From contig NZ_UGIA01000001.1 of assembly GCF_900461455.1 (NCBI RefSeq), positions 1,178,001-1,242,000 on the forward strand: a stretch of DNA of 64,000 bases, given 5' to 3'. The notes beneath the pieces were generated by a model. That model made no database searches. It was not told where the DNA came from and saw only the letters and a program-made list of their open reading frames with translations. The translations under genes and the position numbers were made by a program. Source of the DNA: Helicobacter acinonychis. GTDB lineage: Bacteria; Campylobacterota; Campylobacteria; Campylobacterales; Helicobacteraceae. Positions within the stretch are counted from its first letter, which is position 1; every line of letters begins with the position of its first letter. Shown here one piece after another: positions 52,523 to 60,524 of the stretch.

Positions 52523-53767
52523 CTACTTAAAAACGCCATTTTTTTCAACTTCTTTAAAACACACCGCACTAGGGTTGATATAAAGGTTAGTGGAATGGAA
52601 CCAAAAAGCGCTTTCATAGACATTAGGACTGCGTAAAATTCTGCAATGAAACCCTATGGAAAAGTCCTCAAAAAGGCAAAGCATGCTTGATAACGCATGC
52701 TAAAATCTCAGCCCTCACTTTTAATTGCATAAGTTTTCTTTTTCGTTTAAAGGGGCTTCATTAGATTTTAAAACCCTGAATTTTTGAGTGTCAAAATTCG
52801 CCTCTACACATGCACCACCTATCGTGCTAGAATCATCATTCGTCGGTATAAGGTAACGATCTGCTTGTCATGATATTGAGCGTTTTTAAGGGAAACCCGC
52901 TTGATCCGCTCGCAAATGATGTGACTAACATTGTAATTTCTTTAGGCAATACATAGTGGTTTAAAAAATTGCTATCCACAGAAAGCAATATCTCATGGTT
53001 ATCCAAACACAAATACAACCCGCTATCATCTCTAAAATCTCCGGATTTTAAAACGCTCGCTTGGACTTTAGGGCTTAACGCAACAATTTCTTTAAAATCA
53101 AGTGCATAAATACAGGTGAAACCAATCCCTTTCAGTGAATTTTCCACGCTTTTAGACTCAAAATTAGGGATAATAAAAGGCTTGTCTTTAGGCACAAGAG
53201 CTAGAGTTTGAGCGTTTAATGATCCCAGATGGTTGTGAGAGATGTCAATAAAATCTGCACTCTTTAAGCATTCTATGACTCTTTTAGAGTTTGGCTAGCT
53301 ATGCCACCAATCTCCCAAAAAACAAGGACCTATTAACCATGGGTCGGTGATGATTTTGATCTTGTCGCATTCAAAAAACAAACTTGCATGGTTTAAATAT
53401 GCGCAATGAAATACGCCTTTTCTAGCCCCATTAAACGGATTTTCTAAATGCGAGATTTGAGATACATTCAAAATATTATCTTTAATGGTGTAATTTTTTA
53501 AAGGGGTTTTTTGATGCCATTTTGATAAGTTGAGGCGTTAAGATCTAATTTCCAAGAATGGTTAGGGCAAGTTACAATGAAGTCCTTTAAAAGACTGGCT
53601 TGCAATGAAGAAGTTTCTTTAAATCCCACTTCTCTAGAACACAAGCACCCTCCCATATGCTCACACACGCTATCAATAAGAGTCTCAATCTGTGCATTTT
53701 TGTATTTCGCATAGAATAAAGTCCTATCTTTGTTGTTTAGAGCGATGATTGTTTCATCAGATGTTGG
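52523..53767 (-). pseudogene. Relic of a Rieske plus metallo-beta-lactamase-fold protein, CMP-Neu5Ac hydroxylase-like
   Basis: Fragments in several minus-strand frames line up. A Rieske-type centre: VCEHMGGCLCSREVGF and FIVTCPNHSWKLDLNAST (C-x-H, C-x2-H). A metallo-beta-lactamase-fold part: KIIITDPWL-like IITDPWLIGPCFLGDWWHS, TAG (53297-53295), DFIDISHNHLGSLNAQTL, the open piece 52836-53195 ending FASGSSGFPL. A tail: RYLIPTNDDSSTIGGA, KFRVLKSNEAPLNEKEN, and FEDFSIGFHCRILRSPNVY with FWFH, close to the C-terminal end of CMAH as I recall it. I count at least four lesions. Function lost; the CMAH relation is an inference from domain order. Confidence 0.65.
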
Positions 53768-53891
53768 GGGTTAAAACCAAGCCATTTTATCCAAAAAAAG
53801 CGATAACAAATAAAAGCTCTTTTCGAAGTTAGCCCCCTAAAAAAGGGGACTAAACAAAAAAGAGACCAAAAAAGGGTTAAAAGATTTTTAA

Positions 53892-53915
53892 GCTCTTATT
53901 TTTATTTATAAGAGC
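53892..53915 (-). terminator. Terminator after the thioredoxin gene
   Basis: GCTCTTAT and ATAAGAGC form a perfect 8-bp stem around ATAAAAATAA-like loop sequence, with an A/T-rich tail (TTAAAAATCTTTT) on the minus strand. The stem overlaps the thioredoxin stop. Confidence 0.65.
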
Positions 53916-54220
53916 GTTTTGATCGCGTCTTCAATCGGTTTTTGAGAGCTGGGTTCTACAAGCCTTTCACCCACTTCTTTAGCGTTTTTGTAAAAAATCA
54001 AAGTGGGGATCTTGCGAATGCCTAAACTTTCTTTTAAATCCTGGCTCTCATCAAAAGCGACCTTAAAAAAATGCACCTTGCCTGCGTAAGTCTTGGCTAA
54101 ATTATCCATAATTGGCTCAATTTTTCTGCAATCCGGACACCAACTCGCCCCAACATTAACCACCACCGCTTGATGAACGATTTTCTCTGCGTAATTTTTT
54201 CCGTTAATCACTTCTAACAT
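53906..54220 (-). CDS. trxC: Thioredoxin with a CPDC active site
   Basis: 104 residues, full thioredoxin fold: VVVNVGASWCPDCRKIEPIM, cis-proline in IRKIPTLIFYKN. The active site is CPDC rather than the usual CGPC, which marks the second H. pylori thioredoxin (HP1458, Trx2). CPDC usually alters the redox potential. Cytosolic, no signal. Confidence 0.93.
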   Translation of the reverse strand: MLEVINGKNYAEKIVHQAVVVNVGASWCPDCRKIEPIMDNLAKTYAGKVHFFKVAFDESQDLKESLGIRKIPTLIFYKNAKEVGERLVEPSSQKPIEDAIKTLL

Positions 54221-54283
54221 GATAATCCTTAATTTTTATTTCCCCCAACTTTAAAAGTATAGCATAAACCCTACACCCAAAAG

Positions 54284-55048
54284 CTAATCCCCTTTAACAT
54301 TGGCCATAAACGCATGCAATTCATTGTATTCTTGGCGGTTTAAAAAACGCATTTTCCCTACCGGCAAGGCATTCAAATTCACAAAACCATAACGAACGCG
54401 CCTTAAATCCAACACTCTAGCGTTAAAAAACGCAAAAAAACGCCTCAATTCTCTGTTTTTCCCCTCATTGATAACAACTCTAATTTTAGAGTATTTGGCA
54501 TGGTTTTTGATGATTTCATAACCAATAAAGGGGGCGAATTCCATGCTTTTAATTGGGGTTTTTTGGTGTGCTCCTTTAGTGGCGTTTTCTAATTTCAAGC
54601 CCTCTTGCATAGCGTTTTCCATCTCTTTTGTAACAAAACCTTGAATTTTAATAAGATACTCTTTTTCCAAATTTGCATGCATTAAAGCACTCACCACCGC
54701 CTTACTATCGCTTAATAATAGCACCCCCTCACTAGCAAAATCCAAACGGCCCACAGGCACAAAATGCGCGTATTTTCTTTCCAAGCTTTCATAAATCATG
54801 CGCCGTTTTAAGGGATCGTTTTTGCTCACTAACTCGCCCTTTGGCTTGTGATAAACTAGCACGCTGAATTTTTTGTTTTTTAAGGGCTTGATGAGACGCT
54901 TATCCAAAAAAACCTTGTCGTTTTCTTTAACCACGCTAGCGAGTTTGGCATGCTCATGGTTGATTTTCACCCGCCCCTCTAAAACCAATTTTTCAGCCTC
55001 TCTGCGCGAATGCTTGGTATAATGGGCTAAAAATTGGTTGATCCTCAA
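54284..55048 (-). CDS. RsuA/RluB-family pseudouridine synthase
   Basis: Makes pseudouridine in rRNA. S4 domain (about 1-60, INQFLAHYTKHSRREAEKLV) then the catalytic domain with GRLDFASEGVLLLSDSK (catalytic Asp) and KNRELRRFF. I take the TTG 55048 as start because a GGAGG box lies 8 bases upstream and it overlaps the dnaE stop (TTGA). The GTG at 55063 is the alternative. Large- or small-subunit target cannot be told from sequence. Confidence 0.9.
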   Translation of the reverse strand: MRINQFLAHYTKHSRREAEKLVLEGRVKINHEHAKLASVVKENDKVFLDKRLIKPLKNKKFSVLVYHKPKGELVSKNDPLKRRMIYESLERKYAHFVPVGRLDFASEGVLLLSDSKAVVSALMHANLEKEYLIKIQGFVTKEMENAMQEGLKLENATKGAHQKTPIKSMEFAPFIGYEIIKNHAKYSKIRVVINEGKNRELRRFFAFFNARVLDLRRVRYGFVNLNALPVGKMRFLNRQEYNELHAFMANVKGD

Positions 55049-58000
55049 GCTAAATCCCTCCACTCTAATTCTTTAAAATCGTCCTTAATCTTTTCATCTA
55101 CCAACAAATCGCTTTGGAATTTGAATTGCTTGCCCTTATCTTTGATAATCAAATACAAGGGGCGTTTGCCCTGGTGTTTTAAAGCACTCTCTTTGATTTG
55201 TCTTAAAAACTCTTTTTTCACATCGTTTTCTAACACGATCGCTAAAGAGCAAGAGCTAGAAGCGAGCATTTCAATGGGGGGGATTTCGCGCACATCTTCT
55301 TTTTGTTTGTTAGAGTCTTTATAGTGGGCTTTAGGGATTTTAACCTCTCTAGCGCTCTTTAGATCCAAGATTTCAAAAAGCCTTAATCGTGCAACCTCTT
55401 CTTGCTCTTCAATCTTGCATTTAAACACTAAAGGCTTGTTTATATCCAACTCTTCTAAAGCGTTTAATTGCTTTTCAAAAAACATGAGCTCAAACTTGCC
55501 GTATCTGTCTAAAATTTCCGCTGTGCCATAAGGCTTACCGCTTCGTTTACCAATTTTCTTTTTAACTTCCATGATTTTACCAAGCAAGTAAGCTTGCGAT
55601 CCGATTTCTAACTCTTCAATATCAATGCTTTTGACCAAATTTTTAAAGCCCTTAATCTCTTCTTTAAACTCATCTAAAGGGTTGCCTGAAACATGGATAC
55701 CTAAAGTTTCATACTCGTATTCTAAAAGCATCTTAGCGTCATGTTCGCCTAAATCAGCCATATCCAAAATGACCTGCTCTCTTGTTTCACTTTCCATTGC
55801 CCCAAAAAGAGAATTGCCCCCTTGCATCATTTCATTAGCCTTGTCTTTAGCACGCCCCACATCGCAGATCAAATCCAAGTTAGCGAGCATGGTTTTTCGT
55901 GTGTAGCCCAAATTATCCAAGCTCCCAGATTTCACTAAAGGCTCTAAAGATTTTTTAGTGAGTTTGGAAAAATCCATCCGTGAAATAAAATCTTCTAAAT
56001 TCTTATAATCCCCTTTAGTCCTTTCTTCAATGATGTTTTTAATCGGCTCGCTCCCTACCCCTTTAATCGCACCTAAACCAAACACGATTTTCTTTTCTAC
56101 TTTTTCGTTTTTAAACTCTGCCACGCTGAAATCTTGCATAGAAGAATTGATGTGCGGAGGCATCACTTCAATTTCTAAAGCCCTAACCTCATCAATATAG
56201 CGTGCCACGGATTCAATCTTATTGGATTCGCTAGTGAGCATCGCTGCCATGAACTCATGCTTATAATAAGTCTTTAAATACGCTGTTTGGAAAGTGATCA
56301 TCGCATAGGCGGCTGAATGCGATTTGTTGAGACCATAGCCGGCAAATTTAACGATCAAATCCCACAAATTAATCGCTTTTTGACCATCATGCCCTAAATT
56401 TTTAGCCCCTTCTACAAATTTAGCCTTATTGCCCGCCATGATTTGAGCGTCTTTTTTCCCCATAGCACGGCGGATCAAATCCGCTTCGCCCAAACTAAAC
56501 CCGCCGATAGTTTGCACGATTTGCATCACTTGCTCTTGATAGACGATCGTGCCATAAGTGGGCTTTAAAATCGGCTCTAATTCCTTAAACGCATATGTGA
56601 TAGGCTCAATGCCATGCTTTCTATTGACAAAGTCATCTACCATGCCTGATTCCATGGGTCCTGGTCTCCCTAGCGCGATAATAGCGATAATGTCTTCAAA
56701 GCTTGAAGGTCTTAAGCGCTTGTTAAGCCCTTGAAACATTCCGGATTCAATTTGGAATATCCCCACCGTATCGCCGCTTTGGATCGTTTTATACACTTTA
56801 GGGTCGTCCATATCCAGCGATAAAAAATCCACATCAATTTGGTGTTGCGTTTTAATGATTTTAAGTGCATCATCAATCACGGTCAAGGTTTTAAGCCCCA
56901 AAAAGTCAAACTTGATCAAATCCACCGGCTCTAAATATTTCATGGAATATTGCGTAACGATACCGCCGGTTTTTTCAGAAGCAAATAAAGGGGTTTTGTG
57001 CCACAATTCTTTTTGGCTATCCACCACCAAAGCTGCGGCATGCACGCCTGCGTTGCGATTTAAGTTCTCTAAATTGAGCGAATACTCCCACACTTGTCTA
57101 GCCGTATCATTGCTTTCTACTAATTCTTTGATTTTAGGCTCTAATTCCCACGCCCCCTCTATGAACTCGCCATTTTTTTCATAGCCCTTAAGCGTGATAC
57201 CCAAGCGATTAGGTATGAGTTTGGCAAAATCATCAGCCTCTTTATAAGGCATGTCCAAAACCCTTGCAACATCTCTAATCACGCCTTTAGCCAACATTTT
57301 ATTAAAGGTGATGACTTGAGCCACATTATATTTGCCGTATTTTTCAATCATGTATTCTATGATTTCTTTACGCCGGCGTTGGCAAAAATCCGTATCAATA
57401 TCAGGCATGCTGATCCTTTCAGGATTTAAAAATCTTTCAAAAAGCAAATCGTATTTCAAGGGGTCAATATCGGTGATTTTTAGTGCAAAAGCCACCAAGC
57501 TCCCTGCCGCGCTCCCCCTACCAGGCCCTACAGGAATACCCCTTTCTTTAGCGTAACGGATAAAATCCCACACAATTAGCATATAACCTGGGAATTTCAT
57601 GTTCGTAATGACTTCAATTTCTTTTTCCAATCGCTCTCTATATTGCTCATGCTTTTCTTTAGGCACTAAAATCAAACGCTCTTTCAAGCCCTCTCTAGCC
57701 TTGTGGGCGAAATAAGAAGCGTCATCTTCAAAATCTAGCCCTTCGTTTTGGGCGTAAGTTTTGGTGAATTTAAAGCTTGGGGGGGTTGGGGGGTTCTTTT
57801 TATCGTCTTTTAAATCAATCTCTAAAACGCATTTATCAGCGATTTCTTGGGTGTTTTCTAAAGCTTCTGGAATATCTGCAAACAACTTCGCCATTTCTTC
57901 AGGGGATTTAATGTAAAACTCATGCACGGAGTGTTTCAAACGCCCTTGATCGTTTAGGGTTTTACCCATCGCTACGCACATCGCTACTTCTTGAGCTTTA

Positions 58001-58674
58001 GCGTCGTTAGGCATGGTGTAGTGGGTGTCGTTTGTGGCAATGATTTTTAACCCTGTTTCTAAAGACATTTTAATGACTTGCTCATCAATGAATCGCTGAT
58101 CTAAAATGCCATGGCGCATGATCTCTAAATAAAAATCGTCTTCAAAAATCTCTTGGTATTCGCAAGCGATTTTTTTAGCTTCATCATAGCCCTTAGCCCC
58201 ATACCTGCGATTTCTCTCACTATTGGTATTCAAATGGTAATTGACTTCCCCTTGCAAGCACGCACTAGAAGCGATAATCCCTTTAGAATGCTCCCTTAAA
58301 AGCTTTTTATTGATGCGCGGAAAATAATAAAACCCCTCTAAATACGCCATAGAGCTTAAATACATCAAATTTTCATAGCCCTCTTGGTTTTTAGCGAATA
58401 AACACAAATGGAAGCGTTGTTTGGTTTCTTTGCTGGAGAGGTTGTCGTCATTATGGATATACGCTTCCATGCCTATGATAGGCTTGATGCCTTCTTTTTT
58501 CATGCTCGTATAAAAATCAATCGCTCCAAACATGTTCCCATGATCGGTCATGCTCACGCTTTTCATGCCCAATTCTTTAATGCGTTTGGCTAAGATTTTA
58601 ATCTTATTGGCCCCATCTAAAAGCGAATATTCTGTGTGCAAGTGCAAATGCGTAAAAGCTTTAGTCTCTTTCAT
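55045..58674 (-). CDS. dnaE: DNA polymerase III alpha subunit
   Basis: Replicative polymerase, 1209 residues. N-terminal PHP domain (HLHLHTEYSLLDG, TDHGNMFG). Catalytic aspartates lie in PDIDTDFCQRRR and in the GPGRGSAAGS region; a helix-hairpin-helix and an OB-fold near the end. The frame is open despite C7 and C6 runs (57779-57785 and 57788-57793 on plus) that encode PPTPPS. No C-terminal intein. Confidence 0.97.
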   Translation of the reverse strand: MKETKAFTHLHLHTEYSLLDGANKIKILAKRIKELGMKSVSMTDHGNMFGAIDFYTSMKKEGIKPIIGMEAYIHNDDNLSSKETKQRFHLCLFAKNQEGYENLMYLSSMAYLEGFYYFPRINKKLLREHSKGIIASSACLQGEVNYHLNTNSERNRRYGAKGYDEAKKIACEYQEIFEDDFYLEIMRHGILDQRFIDEQVIKMSLETGLKIIATNDTHYTMPNDAKAQEVAMCVAMGKTLNDQGRLKHSVHEFYIKSPEEMAKLFADIPEALENTQEIADKCVLEIDLKDDKKNPPTPPSFKFTKTYAQNEGLDFEDDASYFAHKAREGLKERLILVPKEKHEQYRERLEKEIEVITNMKFPGYMLIVWDFIRYAKERGIPVGPGRGSAAGSLVAFALKITDIDPLKYDLLFERFLNPERISMPDIDTDFCQRRRKEIIEYMIEKYGKYNVAQVITFNKMLAKGVIRDVARVLDMPYKEADDFAKLIPNRLGITLKGYEKNGEFIEGAWELEPKIKELVESNDTARQVWEYSLNLENLNRNAGVHAAALVVDSQKELWHKTPLFASEKTGGIVTQYSMKYLEPVDLIKFDFLGLKTLTVIDDALKIIKTQHQIDVDFLSLDMDDPKVYKTIQSGDTVGIFQIESGMFQGLNKRLRPSSFEDIIAIIALGRPGPMESGMVDDFVNRKHGIEPITYAFKELEPILKPTYGTIVYQEQVMQIVQTIGGFSLGEADLIRRAMGKKDAQIMAGNKAKFVEGAKNLGHDGQKAINLWDLIVKFAGYGLNKSHSAAYAMITFQTAYLKTYYKHEFMAAMLTSESNKIESVARYIDEVRALEIEVMPPHINSSMQDFSVAEFKNEKVEKKIVFGLGAIKGVGSEPIKNIIEERTKGDYKNLEDFISRMDFSKLTKKSLEPLVKSGSLDNLGYTRKTMLANLDLICDVGRAKDKANEMMQGGNSLFGAMESETREQVILDMADLGEHDAKMLLEYEYETLGIHVSGNPLDEFKEEIKGFKNLVKSIDIEELEIGSQAYLLGKIMEVKKKIGKRSGKPYGTAEILDRYGKFELMFFEKQLNALEELDINKPLVFKCKIEEQEEVARLRLFEILDLKSAREVKIPKAHYKDSNKQKEDVREIPPIEMLASSSCSLAIVLENDVKKEFLRQIKESALKHQGKRPLYLIIKDKGKQFKFQSDLLVDEKIKDDFKELEWRDLA

Positions 58675-58764
58675 TGTCTAACCCCTATATATAACCCCTG
58701 TTTGGATTTAGTGCCATTATACTGATAGCTCTTTAAAAAACCCTTTATTCTTATTAAGTCAATT

Positions 58765-58800
58765 TAATGATAATTATTGTATAATGATGCTTATAATGAG
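58765..58800 (+). promoter_or_regulatory. Fur-like AT-rich palindrome in the ccp promoter
   Basis: TAATGATAATTATT (58765-58778) has the ATAATTAT dyad of H. pylori Fur boxes and is followed by TATAAT (58780-58785) and TATAAT (58792-58797). Overlap of a metal-repressor site with two possible -10 boxes fits repression of a peroxidase gene by Fur, but this is inferred. Confidence 0.45.
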
Positions 58801-58840
58801 AAAATATTTCTTATTATGATGCTATATTAAGGAGTTCATC

Positions 58841-59893
58841 ATGAAAAAATCCATTTTATTGAGCGTTTGCTTGGCTTTTTCTTGCATTCACGCTTTAAGC
58901 GATATGGATCTCATCAAAAAAGCGAAAGAAAGCCATCTAGAACCCATGCCTATGGGCAAGGAGCTCAAAGAATACCAGATCAAAAAAACTAAAGATGTGG
59001 GTATTGGTGCTAAAAAAAGCGAGATTATGACCCCCGCTCAAGTGGAATTAGGCAAAATGCTCTATTTTGACCCTAGGATTTCTACTTCCTATCTTGTGTC
59101 TTGTAACACATGCCATAATCTAGGCTTAGGCGGAGTGGATCTAGTCCCAAGTGCAGTAGGCTCTCAATGGAGGAAAAACCCCCACCTTTTAAGCTCCCCA
59201 ACGGTGTATAACTCTGTCTTTAATGATGTGCAGTTTTGGGATGGTAGGGTTACGCATTTAAACGAGCAGGCGCAAGGGCCTATCCAGTCTTCTTTTGAAA
59301 TGGGGGCTGACCCAAAAGTCGTGGTAGAAAAAATCAATTCCATGCCAGGCTATGTCAAACTCTTTAGAAAAGCTTATGGCTCTAAAGTCAAAATTGACTT
59401 TAAATTGATCGCAGATAGTATCGCTATGTTTGAAGCCACGCTCATTACCCCAAGCCGCTATGATGATTTTTTAAGGGGCAATCCTAAAGCACTCAGTAAA
59501 GCCGAACAAGAAGGGCTGGATTTATTCATTTCTAAAGGCTGTGTGGCTTGCCATAATGGGATCAATCTTGGCGGATCGATGCAACCTCTTGGGGTGGTCA
59601 AACCTTATAAATTCGCTAATGTGGGCGATTTCAAAGGCGATAAAAACGGGCTTGTGAAAGTGCCTACTTTAAGGAATATCACCGAAACGATGCCTTATTT
59701 TCATAACGGACAATTTTGGGATGTCAAAGATGCGATCAAAGAAATGGGCTCTATCCAGTTAGGCATTCAAATCAGCGATACAGAAGCGCAAAAGATTGAA
59801 ACTTTCTTTGAAGCCTTAAAGGGTAAAAAACCTAAAATAATCTACCCAGAACTCCCTGTGATGACAGACAAAACCCCTAAACCCTCTTTTTAA
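58841..59893 (+). CDS. ccp: Cytochrome c peroxidase, di-heme
   Basis: Reduces hydrogen peroxide with electrons from cytochrome c in the periplasm. Signal peptide MKKSILLSVCLAFSCIHALS; first heme CNTCH near residue 90, second CVACH near 236. The 350 residues include the NSVFNDVQFWDGR and METMPYFHNGQFW-like segment NITETMPYFHNGQFW of the family. A GGAG box precedes the ATG. Confidence 0.95.
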   Translation: MKKSILLSVCLAFSCIHALSDMDLIKKAKESHLEPMPMGKELKEYQIKKTKDVGIGAKKSEIMTPAQVELGKMLYFDPRISTSYLVSCNTCHNLGLGGVDLVPSAVGSQWRKNPHLLSSPTVYNSVFNDVQFWDGRVTHLNEQAQGPIQSSFEMGADPKVVVEKINSMPGYVKLFRKAYGSKVKIDFKLIADSIAMFEATLITPSRYDDFLRGNPKALSKAEQEGLDLFISKGCVACHNGINLGGSMQPLGVVKPYKFANVGDFKGDKNGLVKVPTLRNITETMPYFHNGQFWDVKDAIKEMGSIQLGIQISDTEAQKIETFFEALKGKKPKIIYPELPVMTDKTPKPSF

Positions 59894-60132
59894 CTTTTAA
59901 AAAGTCCCTTTTAAGGGGGCTTGATTATAAAAAGCTAGGGTCATTACAAGACTTGATATAAGTTTTTTGTTAATGAAAATTCTCTAAACGATCTATCTTA
60001 ACGCTATAATTTGAGAATAAATAAAACTAAGTTTTTTAAAGAATGAAAGGATATTGAAGTTAAAAACAACCTAATGCTTTAATTTGAAATCAAGGCGTTA
60101 AATTTAGCAGATCTTAATGAAATCACAAGTCA

Positions 60133-60152
60133 AACGCTTTTAAAAGCGTTTT
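60133..60152. terminator. Perfect 20-bp palindrome, terminator for the DUF465 gene
   Basis: AAACGCTTTTAAAAGCGTTT reads the same on both strands. It lies 25-45 bp past the minus-strand gene end, with flanking U-rich sequence. It could also stop read-through from ccp. The rest of the 59894-60176 gap shows no gene; a weaker hairpin follows ccp (AAGTCCC / GGGGCTT). Confidence 0.5.
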
Positions 60153-60176
60153 AGCGTGTTTTAAAAAGATGAACGC

Positions 60177-60407
60177 TTAAGCATGTTCAGATTTTTGCTT
60201 TTCTCTGTATTCTATGATCATGCTGTGGATTTCATCTTTTAATTTTAATTTTTGTTTTTTCATGTGGCTGATTTCTGCGTCGCTAACATTTTGTTGCTCA
60301 GCGGTTTTAATATCATCATCAAGTTGGTTGTGTTTCTCAAAAATCCTATAAAAATGCGGATTATTCGCTTTTAACACGCTGATTTCGTCTCTAAATTCAT
60401 GGAACAT
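60177..60407 (-). CDS. YdcH/DUF465-family small helical protein
   Basis: 76 residues, all helical: MFHEFRDEISVLKANNPHFY, EKHNQLDDDIKTAEQQ, HMKKQKLKLKDEIHSMI. The family's role is unknown. HP1242-like by recall. An AGGAGAAA box precedes the ATG, and the gene is divergent from alaS. Confidence 0.9.
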   Translation of the reverse strand: MFHEFRDEISVLKANNPHFYRIFEKHNQLDDDIKTAEQQNVSDAEISHMKKQKLKLKDEIHSMIIEYREKQKSEHA

Positions 60408-60524
60408 GGTTTTCTCCTTTATTTTGGATGTTTAAAGTATAATAAACTATCTTTTTAAAAAACAACTTAAAAGCGCTATAAAATAGTCTTAAAAGGTGCG
60501 ATAAAACAACAAAAAGGAATACCC

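Noticed and set aside
52417-52623. 68-codon minus-strand frame over the fumC start
   Set aside because: It overlaps fumC 5' end and the tail of the Rieske/MBL relic in a different frame; no ribosome site or family.
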